Shown in pieces: positions 43,042 through 51,917 of a DNA stretch of 64,000 nt (position 1 is its first letter; the number at the start of each line of letters is the position of its first letter). The notes under the pieces were generated by a model. The model saw only the letters and a list, made by a program, of their open reading frames with translations, was not told the DNA's origin and made no database searches. Source of the stretch: Streptomyces sp. NBC_00683 (GTDB lineage Bacteria; Actinomycetota; Actinomycetes; Streptomycetales; Streptomycetaceae); NCBI RefSeq assembly GCF_036226745.1, contig NZ_CP109013.1:4030001-4094000 (forward strand). The letters run 5' to 3'. A program made the position numbers and the translations under genes.

Positions 43042-44634
43042 GTGACCATGCACCACGTGATCTCCCTCCAGCGCACTCCATCGCGCGCCCGCCGGTTGCT
43101 GATGACCGCAGGGCTCGCCGCGGCAGCCCTCGTCTCGTCGCTGCCCGCCGGACCGCCGGCACGGGCCGCCGCCACGGCCGCTCCCGCACCGCCCCGGCCC
43201 ACGACCGCCGCCGAGACCCGCACCGCCGCATGGCTGGACGCCCACGGGGAGGGCGAGGGGGCGGCCGACAGGTTCTTCCGGGACCTGCCCAAGGGCGGTG
43301 ACCTGCACAATCACCTCTCCGGTGCGGTGCGGACCGAGTACCTCGTCCAGCTCGCCGCCGACGACGGCCTCTGCATCGACGCCACCCTGACCGCCGTCGC
43401 CCCACCGTGCGGCCCCGGCACCCGGCCGGCTGCCGACGCGCTCACGGATGCCGGGTTCCGGCAGTCCGTCATCCGCGCCTGGTCCATGCAGGACTTCCCG
43501 GAGGGGGAATCGGGGCACGACCACTTCTTCGCCACGTTCGGCAAGTTCGGCGCCGCGACCGCACACACGGGAAAGCTGCTGGCCGATGTGACGGGCACCG
43601 CCGCCGTACAGAACCAGTCGTACCTGGAGACCATGGTCACCCCCGTCGCGGCCGCCACGAGGGAGCTCGCGACCGATGTCGGCTGGGATCCGGACCTCGC
43701 CGCCCTGCACCGCGAACTGCTCGCCGGAGGACGGCTGGACCGACTCGTCACCGCCGCCGAGCAGGAGTCGGACACGGACGACGCCGAGTTCCGCGAGACC
43801 GCGCACTGCGGGAGCAGCCGCCCCGCTCCGGGCTGCCGGGTCACGGTGCGCAGGATCTTCCAGGTGCTGCGCGACAACGCTCCGGAGTACGTCTTCACCC
43901 AGATCGCCCTGGGACTGCGCCTGGCCGAGCACGACCAGCGGTTCCTCGCGGTGAACCTGGTCCAGCCGGAGGACGCCGAGATCTCGCTGCGCGACTACCG
44001 CCTCCACATGCGCATGCTGAACTACCTGCACACGGTCTACCCGCGCGCCCACATCACCCTGCACGCCGGCGAACTGGTGCCCGGCCTGGTGAAGCCCGAA
44101 GACCTGACCTTCCACATCAATGACGCCGTACGCACAGGGCGGGCCGAGCGGATCGGACACGGCGTCGACCTCGTGCACGAGGACAACTGGCCGCGTCTCG
44201 TCCACGACATGGCCCGCCGGCAGATCGCCGTGGAGGTGCCGCTGACCAGCAACGCGCAGATCCTCCAGGTGGAGGGAAAGGAACACCCGTTCCCGGTGTA
44301 CCGGGCGTACGGAGTCCCCGTGGTGCTGGCCACGGACGATCCCGGCGTGTCACGCACCGACATCAGCCATGAGTACCGCCGCGCGGCCCGCACCTACGGG
44401 CTCGGCTATCCCGAACTCAAGGACCTGGCCCGGGCGTCTCTGGAGTACGCCTTCCTGCCGGGCCGCAGCCTGTGGCGTCCCGACCCCGTACGCAAGGGTT
44501 TCCGGCTGGTCGATGAGTGCCGGTCCCTGGAGTCGACGCGCTGCGCACGACTGCTCGCGGACAGCCCGAAAGCGCGGCTGGAGGCCCGCCAGGAGCGGTC
44601 CTTCCGGGCGTTCGAGGCCCGGCACGCCGACTGA
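43042..44634 (+). CDS. Secreted adenosine deaminase-like hydrolase
   Basis: A 530-residue exported enzyme. Signal peptide about 1-45 with a basic start (SRARRLLMTAGLAAAALVSS). Metal and catalytic motifs of the adenosine/AMP deaminase family: KGGDLHNHLSGAVRT, ITLHAGEL, RIGHGVDLV, and LATDDPGVSRTDIS. The length and the insert after the first motif resemble secreted ADGF-type deaminases rather than the 340-residue cytosolic enzyme. It would convert extracellular adenosine to inosine. GTG 43042 or ATG 43048 may be the start. Confidence 0.9.
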   Translation: MTMHHVISLQRTPSRARRLLMTAGLAAAALVSSLPAGPPARAAATAAPAPPRPTTAAETRTAAWLDAHGEGEGAADRFFRDLPKGGDLHNHLSGAVRTEYLVQLAADDGLCIDATLTAVAPPCGPGTRPAADALTDAGFRQSVIRAWSMQDFPEGESGHDHFFATFGKFGAATAHTGKLLADVTGTAAVQNQSYLETMVTPVAAATRELATDVGWDPDLAALHRELLAGGRLDRLVTAAEQESDTDDAEFRETAHCGSSRPAPGCRVTVRRIFQVLRDNAPEYVFTQIALGLRLAEHDQRFLAVNLVQPEDAEISLRDYRLHMRMLNYLHTVYPRAHITLHAGELVPGLVKPEDLTFHINDAVRTGRAERIGHGVDLVHEDNWPRLVHDMARRQIAVEVPLTSNAQILQVEGKEHPFPVYRAYGVPVVLATDDPGVSRTDISHEYRRAARTYGLGYPELKDLARASLEYAFLPGRSLWRPDPVRKGFRLVDECRSLESTRCARLLADSPKARLEARQERSFRAFEARHAD

Positions 44635-44941
44635 GCGCCCCCACGCACGGAACGCGGGCAGGTGTGCGGGCGACGTGGTTGAGGGACGCCCGTCGTCGTT
44701 CTGGGCAGTGGGGCCCAGGGGTCGTCGCACGGTTCGGGCTCTTCCGAGTGGAGCATGCGGCGGACGCGGCGCACGAGCCCCGGTTCGCCGCAGCCGACCG
44801 CGGCATCCACGCCGGCGCGTCCATGGTGGTTCTCTGCGGAGACTGCGGCCGAGGAGGGCGAGGGCGTACATGGGTTGACCTGCGACGGCTCGGGGTGAGG
44901 TGGACCGGGCGTTTTGACGCTGGCCGGCGCCCTGTGCGACG
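44635..44941. other. 307-nt convergent intergenic region
   Basis: The region lies between the deaminase (plus) and the RibD-like reductase (minus). I see no plausible gene, no clear stem-loop terminator and no known regulatory motif. Open frames here have no ribosome site and low-complexity Arg/Gly content. Confidence 0.5.
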
Positions 44942-45547
44942 TCAAGCAGGGACGCCGAGCGGTGGGTGCTCGAGTACGCGGGGCTTGTACTCGACCAGCT
45001 GGATGCGGCCGTCGAAGGTGCGGTGCCCGATCATCTCGAGGGCAATGTCCGGATAGCCGTCGTAGATGCGTTCCTCGCCCGTGGCCCCGGTGATCACCGG
45101 GAACATCACGACCCGGAAGCGGTCGACGAGTCCGGCCCGTAGCAGGGACCGGCACAGGCTGAGGCTGCCGATCGTGCTGAGGAGCCCCGAGCCACTCAAC
45201 TTCATGGCGCGGACCGCCTCGACGGCGTCGTCGCGGACGAGCGTGGAGTTGGCCCACGTCAGTGGCTCCTCGAGTGAGGAGGAGAACACCACCTTGGACG
45301 CTTGCGTGAGCTCGTCGACGGACGCCTCTTCCTCGGGCCTGAACTCGTCCTGGCCAGGCGGGACCTCGCCTGCGGCGAAGCCCGACATGAGGCGGTAGGT
45401 GTTGGCTCCCATCAGGTAGGTGACCTCGGGCTGCTCACCGAGCCAGGCGAGGTACTCCGGGCCCTCGAGGCCCCAGAACCCGGGCCATCCCTCTCCCGAC
45501 GCGTGGCCGTCGAGGGAGGTGATGAAGTCGACGAGAAGCTCCGACAT
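44942..45547 (-). CDS. Dihydrofolate reductase-family (RibD C-terminal-like) protein
   Basis: A 201-residue protein of the RibD_C/DHFR-like fold. It shows SELLVDFITSLDGHASGEGW, TYLMGANTYRLMSG and a glycine-rich GSGLLSTIGSLSLCRSLLRA strand-turn. Such stand-alone proteins are common in Streptomyces and probably reduce pteridine-like or other substrates with NADPH, but no function is proven. It ends in PRVLEHPPLGVPA as usual for the family. Confidence 0.88.
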   Translation of the reverse strand: MSELLVDFITSLDGHASGEGWPGFWGLEGPEYLAWLGEQPEVTYLMGANTYRLMSGFAAGEVPPGQDEFRPEEEASVDELTQASKVVFSSSLEEPLTWANSTLVRDDAVEAVRAMKLSGSGLLSTIGSLSLCRSLLRAGLVDRFRVVMFPVITGATGEERIYDGYPDIALEMIGHRTFDGRIQLVEYKPRVLEHPPLGVPA

Positions 45548-45824
45548 GGCGGTGTCCTTTCCTGGGGTGACACGAGCTTGGACCGGCCGGGAGCCACAAA
45601 CTCATCGGCCACGCTGCGGAGTAACGAGAAAACACCCATGCCGCTGAAGCCGATCAGGCTGCCCGCGTCCGGCCCCGTGAGCTCCCCCCGTCCGCCACCC
45701 TCGCCACTCCGTTCCACCACGGCGCCATAGCGCCCGCCAAGGACACACGTGAATGACCAACTGGCGTTACTGTGACATGAGTTGCTGCACAACCAGCAAA
45801 GCGCCGGGCATCGGAGGGGGAGCC

Positions 45825-47219
45825 GTGACGAGGGCGCGTATCGGGGACTACGTGATCGTGCGCGAGATAGGCAGCGGCGGCATGGGCTCGGTCTATCTGG
45901 GGCGCTCGCGTGGCGGACGGGAGGTCGCCATCAAGGTGATCCGGCCCGAGTACGCGGCCGACCCCCGGTACCGAACCCGGTTCCGCAAAGAGGTCGAGGC
46001 CGCCCGCAGGGTCGGCGGCTTCCACACGGCTGCCGTGGTGGACGCCGACCCTGACGCGCCTGAGCCGTGGATGGCCAGTGCGTTCGTCAAAGGGCCGACG
46101 CTTGCCGACGAAATCCGGCAGCGCGGCCCGTTGGGCGAGGCCAGGCTGTGGGCTCTGGCAGCGGCGCTGGCCGAGGCACTGGAGGCGATCCACTCCTGCG
46201 GGCTCGTGCACCGCGATCTCAAGCCGGCCAACATCGTCCTCGCCGAGGACGGGCCGCGCGTCCTGGATTTCGGGATCGCCCGCCCGCTGGAAGGCACGCG
46301 GTTGACCGTCGACGGCGGCGTGATCGGCACCCCCGGGTTCGTCGCGCCGGAGCAGGTGCAGGGCCACCGCGACATCACCGGCGCGTGCGACGTCTTCGCT
46401 CTCGGCGCCGTACTGGTCGCGGCGGCGGGCGGCAGCGCGTTCGGGCACGGCGAGGCGTACGGACAGATGTACGCCGCTGTACACACGGAGGCCGACACGT
46501 CAGCGGTGCCGAAGGCGCTGCAGCCCCTGGTGCGCGCATGCCTGCACAAGAATCCCGAACAGCGACCGTCTCCGCGGTTGTTGCTCGACCTGTGTGCGAA
46601 CGGCGGAGCCGACGACCATACCGCCCCGGTTCCCGACGGCTCCGCCCACGCCCCTACGGAGACGGCGACCCGGCCCGCGCCGCCCCCAGTACCCCCTGGT
46701 CTGTCGCCCGTGGCCGTCTATCAGCGTGACCCGAAGGACTGGAACCGGCAGGTGCTGCGGAACCTGCTCTACATACTTCTGCTCGTCGCGCTGACCACAC
46801 TGAACATCACGGTCTTCCACCTGCCGGACGCGGTGACGGGGCTGAGCGTCTTCGGTGTGTTCCTCGTGCTCATACGCTTCATCGGCTTGACCAGCACGGG
46901 CAAGGAACGGCTCCTCGTCAACGACCTGGGCATCGGGGTGGGAGCCCCGGACAACCTGATCGTGCTGCGCTGGTCCGGCATCGCTGCCCTGGAGCTGGAT
47001 GCCGAGGAAGCCTGGCTGACCCTGCGGCTCAACTCAGGGCAGCAACTCCCCATGGGCTTCCAGCACCCGACGTGGGTCCTCGCCCGCGAGGCCAAGGGCT
47101 TCACCCGAATCCACACGGGTCTGCTCCACCCGGCCGCCGAAGCGCCCCCGCTGTCGGACACGCTTCGCGCCCTGGCCAGTCGCCACGGAGTCCCGCTGAC
47201 GGGCCCCAGGTCCGACTGA
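45825..47219 (+). CDS. Membrane Ser/Thr protein kinase with C-terminal PH-like domain
   Basis: A 464-residue kinase starting at GTG 45825 after a GGAGGGGG site. Kinase domain about 1-265: GSGGMGSVYLG, VAIKVI, HRDLKPANIVL, DFGIARP and GTPGFVAPEQ are all present, so it should be active. A Pro-rich linker (PAPPPVPPGLSPVAV) leads to two membrane segments at about 315-360. A C-terminal cytoplasmic domain of about 100 residues (NLIVLRWSGIAALELDAEEA) resembles a bacterial PH-like fold. No PASTA repeats. The target is unknown. Confidence 0.9.
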   Translation: MTRARIGDYVIVREIGSGGMGSVYLGRSRGGREVAIKVIRPEYAADPRYRTRFRKEVEAARRVGGFHTAAVVDADPDAPEPWMASAFVKGPTLADEIRQRGPLGEARLWALAAALAEALEAIHSCGLVHRDLKPANIVLAEDGPRVLDFGIARPLEGTRLTVDGGVIGTPGFVAPEQVQGHRDITGACDVFALGAVLVAAAGGSAFGHGEAYGQMYAAVHTEADTSAVPKALQPLVRACLHKNPEQRPSPRLLLDLCANGGADDHTAPVPDGSAHAPTETATRPAPPPVPPGLSPVAVYQRDPKDWNRQVLRNLLYILLLVALTTLNITVFHLPDAVTGLSVFGVFLVLIRFIGLTSTGKERLLVNDLGIGVGAPDNLIVLRWSGIAALELDAEEAWLTLRLNSGQQLPMGFQHPTWVLAREAKGFTRIHTGLLHPAAEAPPLSDTLRALASRHGVPLTGPRSD

Positions 47220-47331
47220 AGGCGAAAGGTGCGGCGGCCTCCACGTGCGCTAGGGCAGGCCGTCCCGCTGACCCCCTACGCATTCGACCCACAACACCAC
47301 CAGCCGGCCGCCCGACTGGTGACAGAATCCG

Positions 47332-48234
47332 ATGATGACCTCATCCTCAGAGACGATCGACGCGTCCGTGGCCGGCACCTGGAAGCTCGGTGACCTGACG
47401 GTCAACCGCATCGGCTTCGGCACCATGCGCCTCCCGCAGAACGGGCCGGCCTTCGCACGCGGCGACTCCGGCGACCGGGGGCGGGCCATACGTGTCCTGC
47501 GCCGTGCCGTCGAGCTCGGCGTGAACCACTTCGACACCGCCGCCTTCTACTTCTCGCCCCTGCGGTCCGCCAACGAGCTCATCAACAGCGCGCTCGCCCC
47601 GTACACCGACGACCTGGTCATCACCACCAAGGTCGGACCGGGCCGTGATCCCTCCGGTGAGTGGATATGGGCCGACCCGGACCAACTGCGCGGGCAGGTG
47701 GAGGAGAACCTGCGCCAGCTCGGACGCGACCACCTCGACGTGGTGAACCTGCGCATCGCCCGCAGCCACACGTCCTCGTCCGTCGCCGAGCACTTCGGGG
47801 CACTGGCCGAACTGCGTGAGGCCGGGCTGATCCGCCACCTGGGCATGTCCAACACCTCGCCGGAACAGCTCGCCGAGGCCCAGGCCATCGCACCCGTGGT
47901 CTGCGTCCAGAACATGTACGGCATCGGCTCCCCGCCCGAGCACCACGCCCTTCTGCGCCACTGCGGCGAGCAGGGCATCGCGTTCGTGCCGTTCTATGCG
48001 ATCGCCGGTGCCGGGCGCGAGGCGGGAGCCACCACCGCCGACGGCGAGGCGGTGCTCACGGTCGCACGCAACCACGGCGCGACGCCGACCCAGGTGCGCC
48101 TGGCATGGACCCTGCACCAGGGACCGCACGTGCTGGCCATCCCCGGCACCGGCAACCCCGACCACCTGACCGAGAACGTGGCCGCCGGTGCGCTGCGCCT
48201 GACGACCGACGAGCTGGCCCTGCTCGCCGCATGA
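47332..48234 (+). CDS. Aldo/keto reductase
   Basis: A 300-residue NADPH-dependent oxidoreductase. Family motifs are GVNHFDTAAFYFSP with the catalytic Asp/Tyr, DDLVITTKVGPGRD, DHLDVVNLRI and the cofactor-binding end HVLAIPGTGNPDHLTENV. It overlaps the following DUF402 gene by 4 nt. Adjacent ATGs at 47332 and 47335 are both possible. Substrate unknown. Confidence 0.93.
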   Translation: MMTSSSETIDASVAGTWKLGDLTVNRIGFGTMRLPQNGPAFARGDSGDRGRAIRVLRRAVELGVNHFDTAAFYFSPLRSANELINSALAPYTDDLVITTKVGPGRDPSGEWIWADPDQLRGQVEENLRQLGRDHLDVVNLRIARSHTSSSVAEHFGALAELREAGLIRHLGMSNTSPEQLAEAQAIAPVVCVQNMYGIGSPPEHHALLRHCGEQGIAFVPFYAIAGAGREAGATTADGEAVLTVARNHGATPTQVRLAWTLHQGPHVLAIPGTGNPDHLTENVAAGALRLTTDELALLAA

Positions 48235-48848
48235 CCGGGCAGATCCTCCGATGGAACTTCTTCATCGGCGGCCACCTGAGCACCTCCGTCCCCGTACGCC
48301 TGGTCGAACGCACGGACGAGGGGCAGCTGGTGTGGCTGGAGACCGGCACCCCGATGTGGCATACGGAGCTGCCCGGCGGCGCCCACCTCAGGGACATCCC
48401 GCCGCACGACCGTCCCGCCGGGGGCTATCCGGCGAAGGCCGGCAGGTGGCCCATGGGCAGTGCCCTCATCCACCAGCCGGCCGGGGCGGGCCACGCGGTG
48501 TTCTGGTTCTTCGGGCGGCGGCAGAAGTTCCGCGGCTGGTACGTGAACCTCGAGCACCGCGTCCACCACGGCGAGGACATCGACGTCGCCGACCATGAAC
48601 TCGACATCAACGTGGCGCCGGACCGCACCTGGCAATGGAAGGACGAGCGGTCGTTCGCCGAGAAGACGGGGCACCCCGCCTACTGGTCGGCCGACGAGGC
48701 GGCAGCGATCCGCGCCGAGGGCGCGAGGCTGGCCGGGCTCGCCGAAGCGGGAACCTTCCCGTTCGACGGTTCCTGGTGCGATTTCAGGCCGCCGAAGCAC
48801 TGGACGACCCCGCCCCTCGCCGCGGCCCCGGCCCGGACGGTCCTCTGA
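48231..48848 (+). CDS. DUF402 domain protein
   Basis: A 205-residue protein of the DUF402 (FomD-like) family, with VWLETGTPMWHTEL and FRGWYVNLEHRVHHGEDIDV followed by ADHELDINVAPD. Family members hydrolyse pyrophosphate-type bonds in nucleotides (FomD hydrolyses a CMP-phosphonate; others act on nucleoside diphosphates). Metal-binding acidic residues in DIDVADHELD are present. Translationally coupled to the aldo/keto reductase. Substrate unknown. Confidence 0.88.
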   Translation: MTGQILRWNFFIGGHLSTSVPVRLVERTDEGQLVWLETGTPMWHTELPGGAHLRDIPPHDRPAGGYPAKAGRWPMGSALIHQPAGAGHAVFWFFGRRQKFRGWYVNLEHRVHHGEDIDVADHELDINVAPDRTWQWKDERSFAEKTGHPAYWSADEAAAIRAEGARLAGLAEAGTFPFDGSWCDFRPPKHWTTPPLAAAPARTVL

Positions 48849-49220
48849 TCCTGCGGGAACCTCGAGCCCTTCCCCGTAGGCCACCTGATGACGCGTCGGC
48901 CGGAAGCCACCGGCGCGCTCACGGCTCTCGAACAGCGCATACGAACACTCCGCAACCGGCGAACGCTGCAACCGCACCCGTAACCCATGGCCACCGTCGT
49001 TGCTAGCGGTCACACCGCGTGATACACAGAGTAACCATGCATATGCGCCCAGATCTCCGTACGAGCCGCAGGTCAGGGCGGCCGCCCCGGTCAAACGTGC
49101 GAGATCCGGGTAAAGAGAGCGGGAAGGCGTCGTGCTGAGCCGGTTTCATCAGCGAAGATAGAGGGCGACCCGTGCCGTACGGCACGGGCGGCGAACTACC
49201 CATCAGGGGCGGTGACTTAC
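48849..49220 (+). promoter_or_regulatory. 372-nt upstream region of the cmd operon
   Basis: No gene is supported here; a 66-codon minus-strand frame is rejected. It should contain the cmd operon promoter. The only strong element is the 20-bp palindrome near its end. A run GTTGCTAGCGGTCACACCGC lies near 48998. Confidence 0.5.
49169..49188. promoter_or_regulatory. 20-bp perfect palindrome ahead of the cmd operon
   Basis: CCCGTGCCGTACGGCACGGG reads the same on both strands and ends 32 nt before the first cmd start codon. It could be a dimeric repressor site or fold as an RNA hairpin in the 5' leader. Confidence 0.75.
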
Positions 49221-49529
49221 ATGATCCTGGCAGCTGAAAAGGGCGACATCACCACCATCATCGGCGGAATCGCCCCGAACTGGGGGCCGTTCGGGACCCT
49301 GGGCAACGAGGCACGCATCATGATCGAGGTGGTGATGGCGGTAGCCATCCTGCTCTGCCTCGGCATCGCGATCTGGGGTGCGGCCAAGCAGCGCATCGGC
49401 GCGACGGCCCTGCGCGACACCTTCAGCGCGGAACAGGGCAAGGGCCTGATCGTGGCGGGCCTGACCGGAGTCTTCATCATCGGCTCCCTCGGCACCCTGT
49501 TCACGATTGTGTACGGGATGGCTGTCTGA
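49221..49529 (+). CDS. cmdF: CmdF: two-TM VirB2/TrbC-like membrane protein
   Basis: About 102 residues from ATG 49221 (GTG 49212 is possible but too close to the ribosome site). Two membrane segments at about 31-52 and 74-98 are separated by a short basic loop (AAKQRIGATALRDTFSAEQG). Size and topology resemble the VirB2/TrbC-type small subunits of type IV secretion systems. First gene of the six-gene operon that I equate with S. coelicolor SCO4131 (cmdF). The cmd operon is reported to be needed for normal sporulation; the VirB2 comparison is mine. Confidence 0.8.
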   Translation: MILAAEKGDITTIIGGIAPNWGPFGTLGNEARIMIEVVMAVAILLCLGIAIWGAAKQRIGATALRDTFSAEQGKGLIVAGLTGVFIIGSLGTLFTIVYGMAV

Positions 49530-49708
49530 CCCGCTTTCGGCCTCCCTGCCCTGGGCTGTCCCGCCCACCCCACACCACCCGTCCGTCGTGCCCACCGGCA
49601 GAGGTTGCGTCCCCTGATGTCGAGTCACCACACCGCGCCCACGCGGGAACCAGCACAGCTACCGTCGTACTACGCGGAACTGCACACGGCTGAGGGGGCG
49701 TACACGGC

Positions 49709-50575
49709 ATGAGCCAGGGCGACGAGCGCGGATACGGTGACGAACCGGGCGGCCGTACGGATGACATGTACAGCACGCTCGGCGGCACGCGCCAGACCCG
49801 TACGCGGCTTCCCGGCGGTGACGAGGGCGACGGCTACGGACGCCGGCCCGCCCGGAACTCCCGCTCCCTGGTGATGATCGTGGGCGTGGTGGTTCTCCTC
49901 ATCGCAGCTATCGCGTTCGCGAACCAGAGCGGGAACGGGGACGAAGGATCCGGCGGCAGCGGGAAGGAACCACCCGCCGCCGGCGCCGGACCCACGGCTG
50001 CGACGGGCACGAAGCCGGTGCAGGGCAAGAACGGCACGATCGCGTCGGGCTTCGCGCATGACGAGCAGGGGGCGCAGAGCGCGGCGGCGAATTACGCGGT
50101 GGCGCTGGTATCGGCCGAGATCCTCCAGCCGGACCGCCGGGGCGTGATCGTGCGCCAAATCTTCATCGCGGAGCGGGTAGGCGAGCTGGAAGCCAAGTTC
50201 AATCAGGCGTACAGCAAAGACTTCCTGGACAAGGTCGGCCTCGACGCGAACGGCAACGCAGCCGAGGGGATGACGTACGTCTCGAGAACTGCGCCCGTCG
50301 GAACGAAAACAGTCGCCTACTCGGCGGAGTCCGCCACTGTCGAGGTGTGGTGCACCGGCGTCTTCGGTACCGCCGGTGTCAGCTCCACCAACCCGGTGAG
50401 CAACGACTGGTTCACCATGACGCTGAAGCTCCAATGGGCAGGCAACGACTGGAAGGTCGACAGCTTCTCCCAAAAGGAGGGCCCAGCCCCGGTGAACACC
50501 GACCGTACGGCCTCCAATGCCGACGAGATCGCCAAGGCAGTCGAGGAGTACGGAGGGTTCACGTATGCCCGTTAG
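49709..50575 (+). CDS. cmdE: CmdE: VirB8/TcpC-like bitopic membrane protein
   Basis: A 288-residue protein. Charged Gly-rich cytoplasmic head (1-52), one membrane segment at 53-71, a Gly/Pro linker, then an extracytoplasmic domain of about 185 residues with NTF2-like pattern (SAAANYAVALVSAEILQPDR, ATVEVWCTGVFG, WFTMTLKLQWAGNDWKVDSF). That layout is the one of VirB8/TcpC scaffold proteins in Gram-positive type IV systems. It overlaps the next gene by 11 nt. Assignment to cmdE is by operon order. Confidence 0.78.
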   Translation: MSQGDERGYGDEPGGRTDDMYSTLGGTRQTRTRLPGGDEGDGYGRRPARNSRSLVMIVGVVVLLIAAIAFANQSGNGDEGSGGSGKEPPAAGAGPTAATGTKPVQGKNGTIASGFAHDEQGAQSAAANYAVALVSAEILQPDRRGVIVRQIFIAERVGELEAKFNQAYSKDFLDKVGLDANGNAAEGMTYVSRTAPVGTKTVAYSAESATVEVWCTGVFGTAGVSSTNPVSNDWFTMTLKLQWAGNDWKVDSFSQKEGPAPVNTDRTASNADEIAKAVEEYGGFTYAR

Positions 50576-51917
50576 TTCGCGTTCTGCGCTCCGGGTCGGC
50601 GCTGCACTGGCCAGCGCCCAGGCGGCATTGGTGGTCTTTGCGAGCCGAGCTGTCGCTGCCCCGTCCCCGACGCCCTCGCCGTCCGACAAGGACAAGTGCG
50701 ACCTCATCGTCGGCCCCGCCAAGGACTACTGCGAAGGCGGAGAGGGCGGCAGCCCCTCCCGCCGCGCTCCCACCGTCACCGACGACGCCCTCGACCCCCT
50801 CTCCTCCCTGGCCCGCGGCTGCGCCGACGCCGCGTCCTGGACCGTCGGCAAGCTCAGTGAGGCCGTCGAGGGCACCGCCACCGTCGACTTCACGAACCAG
50901 CGGTTCCTCCAGCAGTACGCCGTCGTCTTCGCGGCCTCCACCATCCTCACGCTCGTCCTGTGGCTGCTCGCCGTGGCCAAGCGCGCGATCCGCGGCGTTC
51001 CGCTGACCACCGCGATCTCCGAGGCCATCGGCTTCCTCTGGCTGACCGTCCTGGCCTCCGCGTTCACGCCGCTCATCCTCTACACCGTCGTCTCCGCGAC
51101 CGACGGCGTGACCGAAGGCATCGCGACGGCCACCGGCGGCCAGACGGACGTCTTCTTCGGTTCGTTCGCCGAGGCGCTCAAGAAGGGCACCGACATCGGC
51201 GGCGGCCCGATCATGCTGATCGTCGTCTCGCTCGTGTCGATCCTCGCCGCCGGGATCCTGTGGCTGGAGCTCGTCATCCGGGCCGCCCTGCTCTACGTCG
51301 GCGCCCTGCTCGGCGTCGTCGTGTACGCCGGGCTCGTCGACAAGAACATGTGGGGTCACGTCCGCCGCTGGGCAGGCATCATGATCGCCGTGATCATGGT
51401 CAAGCCGGTCATCGTGATCGTGCTCGGCCTGGCCGGCGCGCTCTCCGAGGACGACGGGCCCAACGCCATGTCCGCGGTCGTGTCCGGGCTCGCCATCATC
51501 CTCCTGGCCATCTTCGCGTCCGCCATGATCTACCGCTTCGTCCCCGGTTTCGGCGACGAGATCCAGGGCGCCCGTACCAACCGCAAGCAGGCCACCGACG
51601 GCTCCCAGGCCGCCGCGCTGATCAGCTCCCCTGCCGCGCTCGTCTCCCAGGGCATCAAGACCCACAGCGGACGCGGCGGCGGCGAGGGAGGCGGTGGAGG
51701 CGGCGGTGCCCGCCCCTCCAACCCCGCCAGCGGCGGCGTGGCCGCGCACAGCTCCCGCGGTTCGGGGAGCGGGGTCGGCGGCGGATCTGTCCCCTCCGCC
51801 GCACCTCCGCCCCGCAGCGGGTCCGGGCCCACCTCCGGGACCCCCCACGGCAGCCGCTCCTCGCGAGGCGGTTCAGGCAGCACAGGTAACACGAGCACAG
51901 GAGGTGGAGGGCGTTGA
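50565..51917 (+). CDS. cmdD: CmdD: VirB6/TrbL-like polytopic membrane protein
   Basis: A 450-residue protein. Signal-like first segment (about 8-30), a Cys-containing extracytoplasmic stretch (KCDLIVGPAKDYCEG), then five or six membrane segments between about 125 and 335 (for example YAVVFAASTILTLVLWLLAV, IMLIVVSLVSILAAGILWLE). A disordered Gly/Ser-rich cytoplasmic tail begins near 365. The topology fits the VirB6/TrbL channel component. Its TGA overlaps the TTG start of the next gene. Confidence 0.78.
   Translation: MPVSSRSALRVGAALASAQAALVVFASRAVAAPSPTPSPSDKDKCDLIVGPAKDYCEGGEGGSPSRRAPTVTDDALDPLSSLARGCADAASWTVGKLSEAVEGTATVDFTNQRFLQQYAVVFAASTILTLVLWLLAVAKRAIRGVPLTTAISEAIGFLWLTVLASAFTPLILYTVVSATDGVTEGIATATGGQTDVFFGSFAEALKKGTDIGGGPIMLIVVSLVSILAAGILWLELVIRAALLYVGALLGVVVYAGLVDKNMWGHVRRWAGIMIAVIMVKPVIVIVLGLAGALSEDDGPNAMSAVVSGLAIILLAIFASAMIYRFVPGFGDEIQGARTNRKQATDGSQAAALISSPAALVSQGIKTHSGRGGGEGGGGGGGARPSNPASGGVAAHSSRGSGSGVGGGSVPSAAPPPRSGSGPTSGTPHGSRSSRGGSGSTGNTSTGGGGR

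Noticed and set aside
49003..49203. 66-codon minus-strand ORF upstream of the cmd operon
   Set aside because: There is no ribosome site, the composition is shadow-like, and it would cover the promoter and palindrome.
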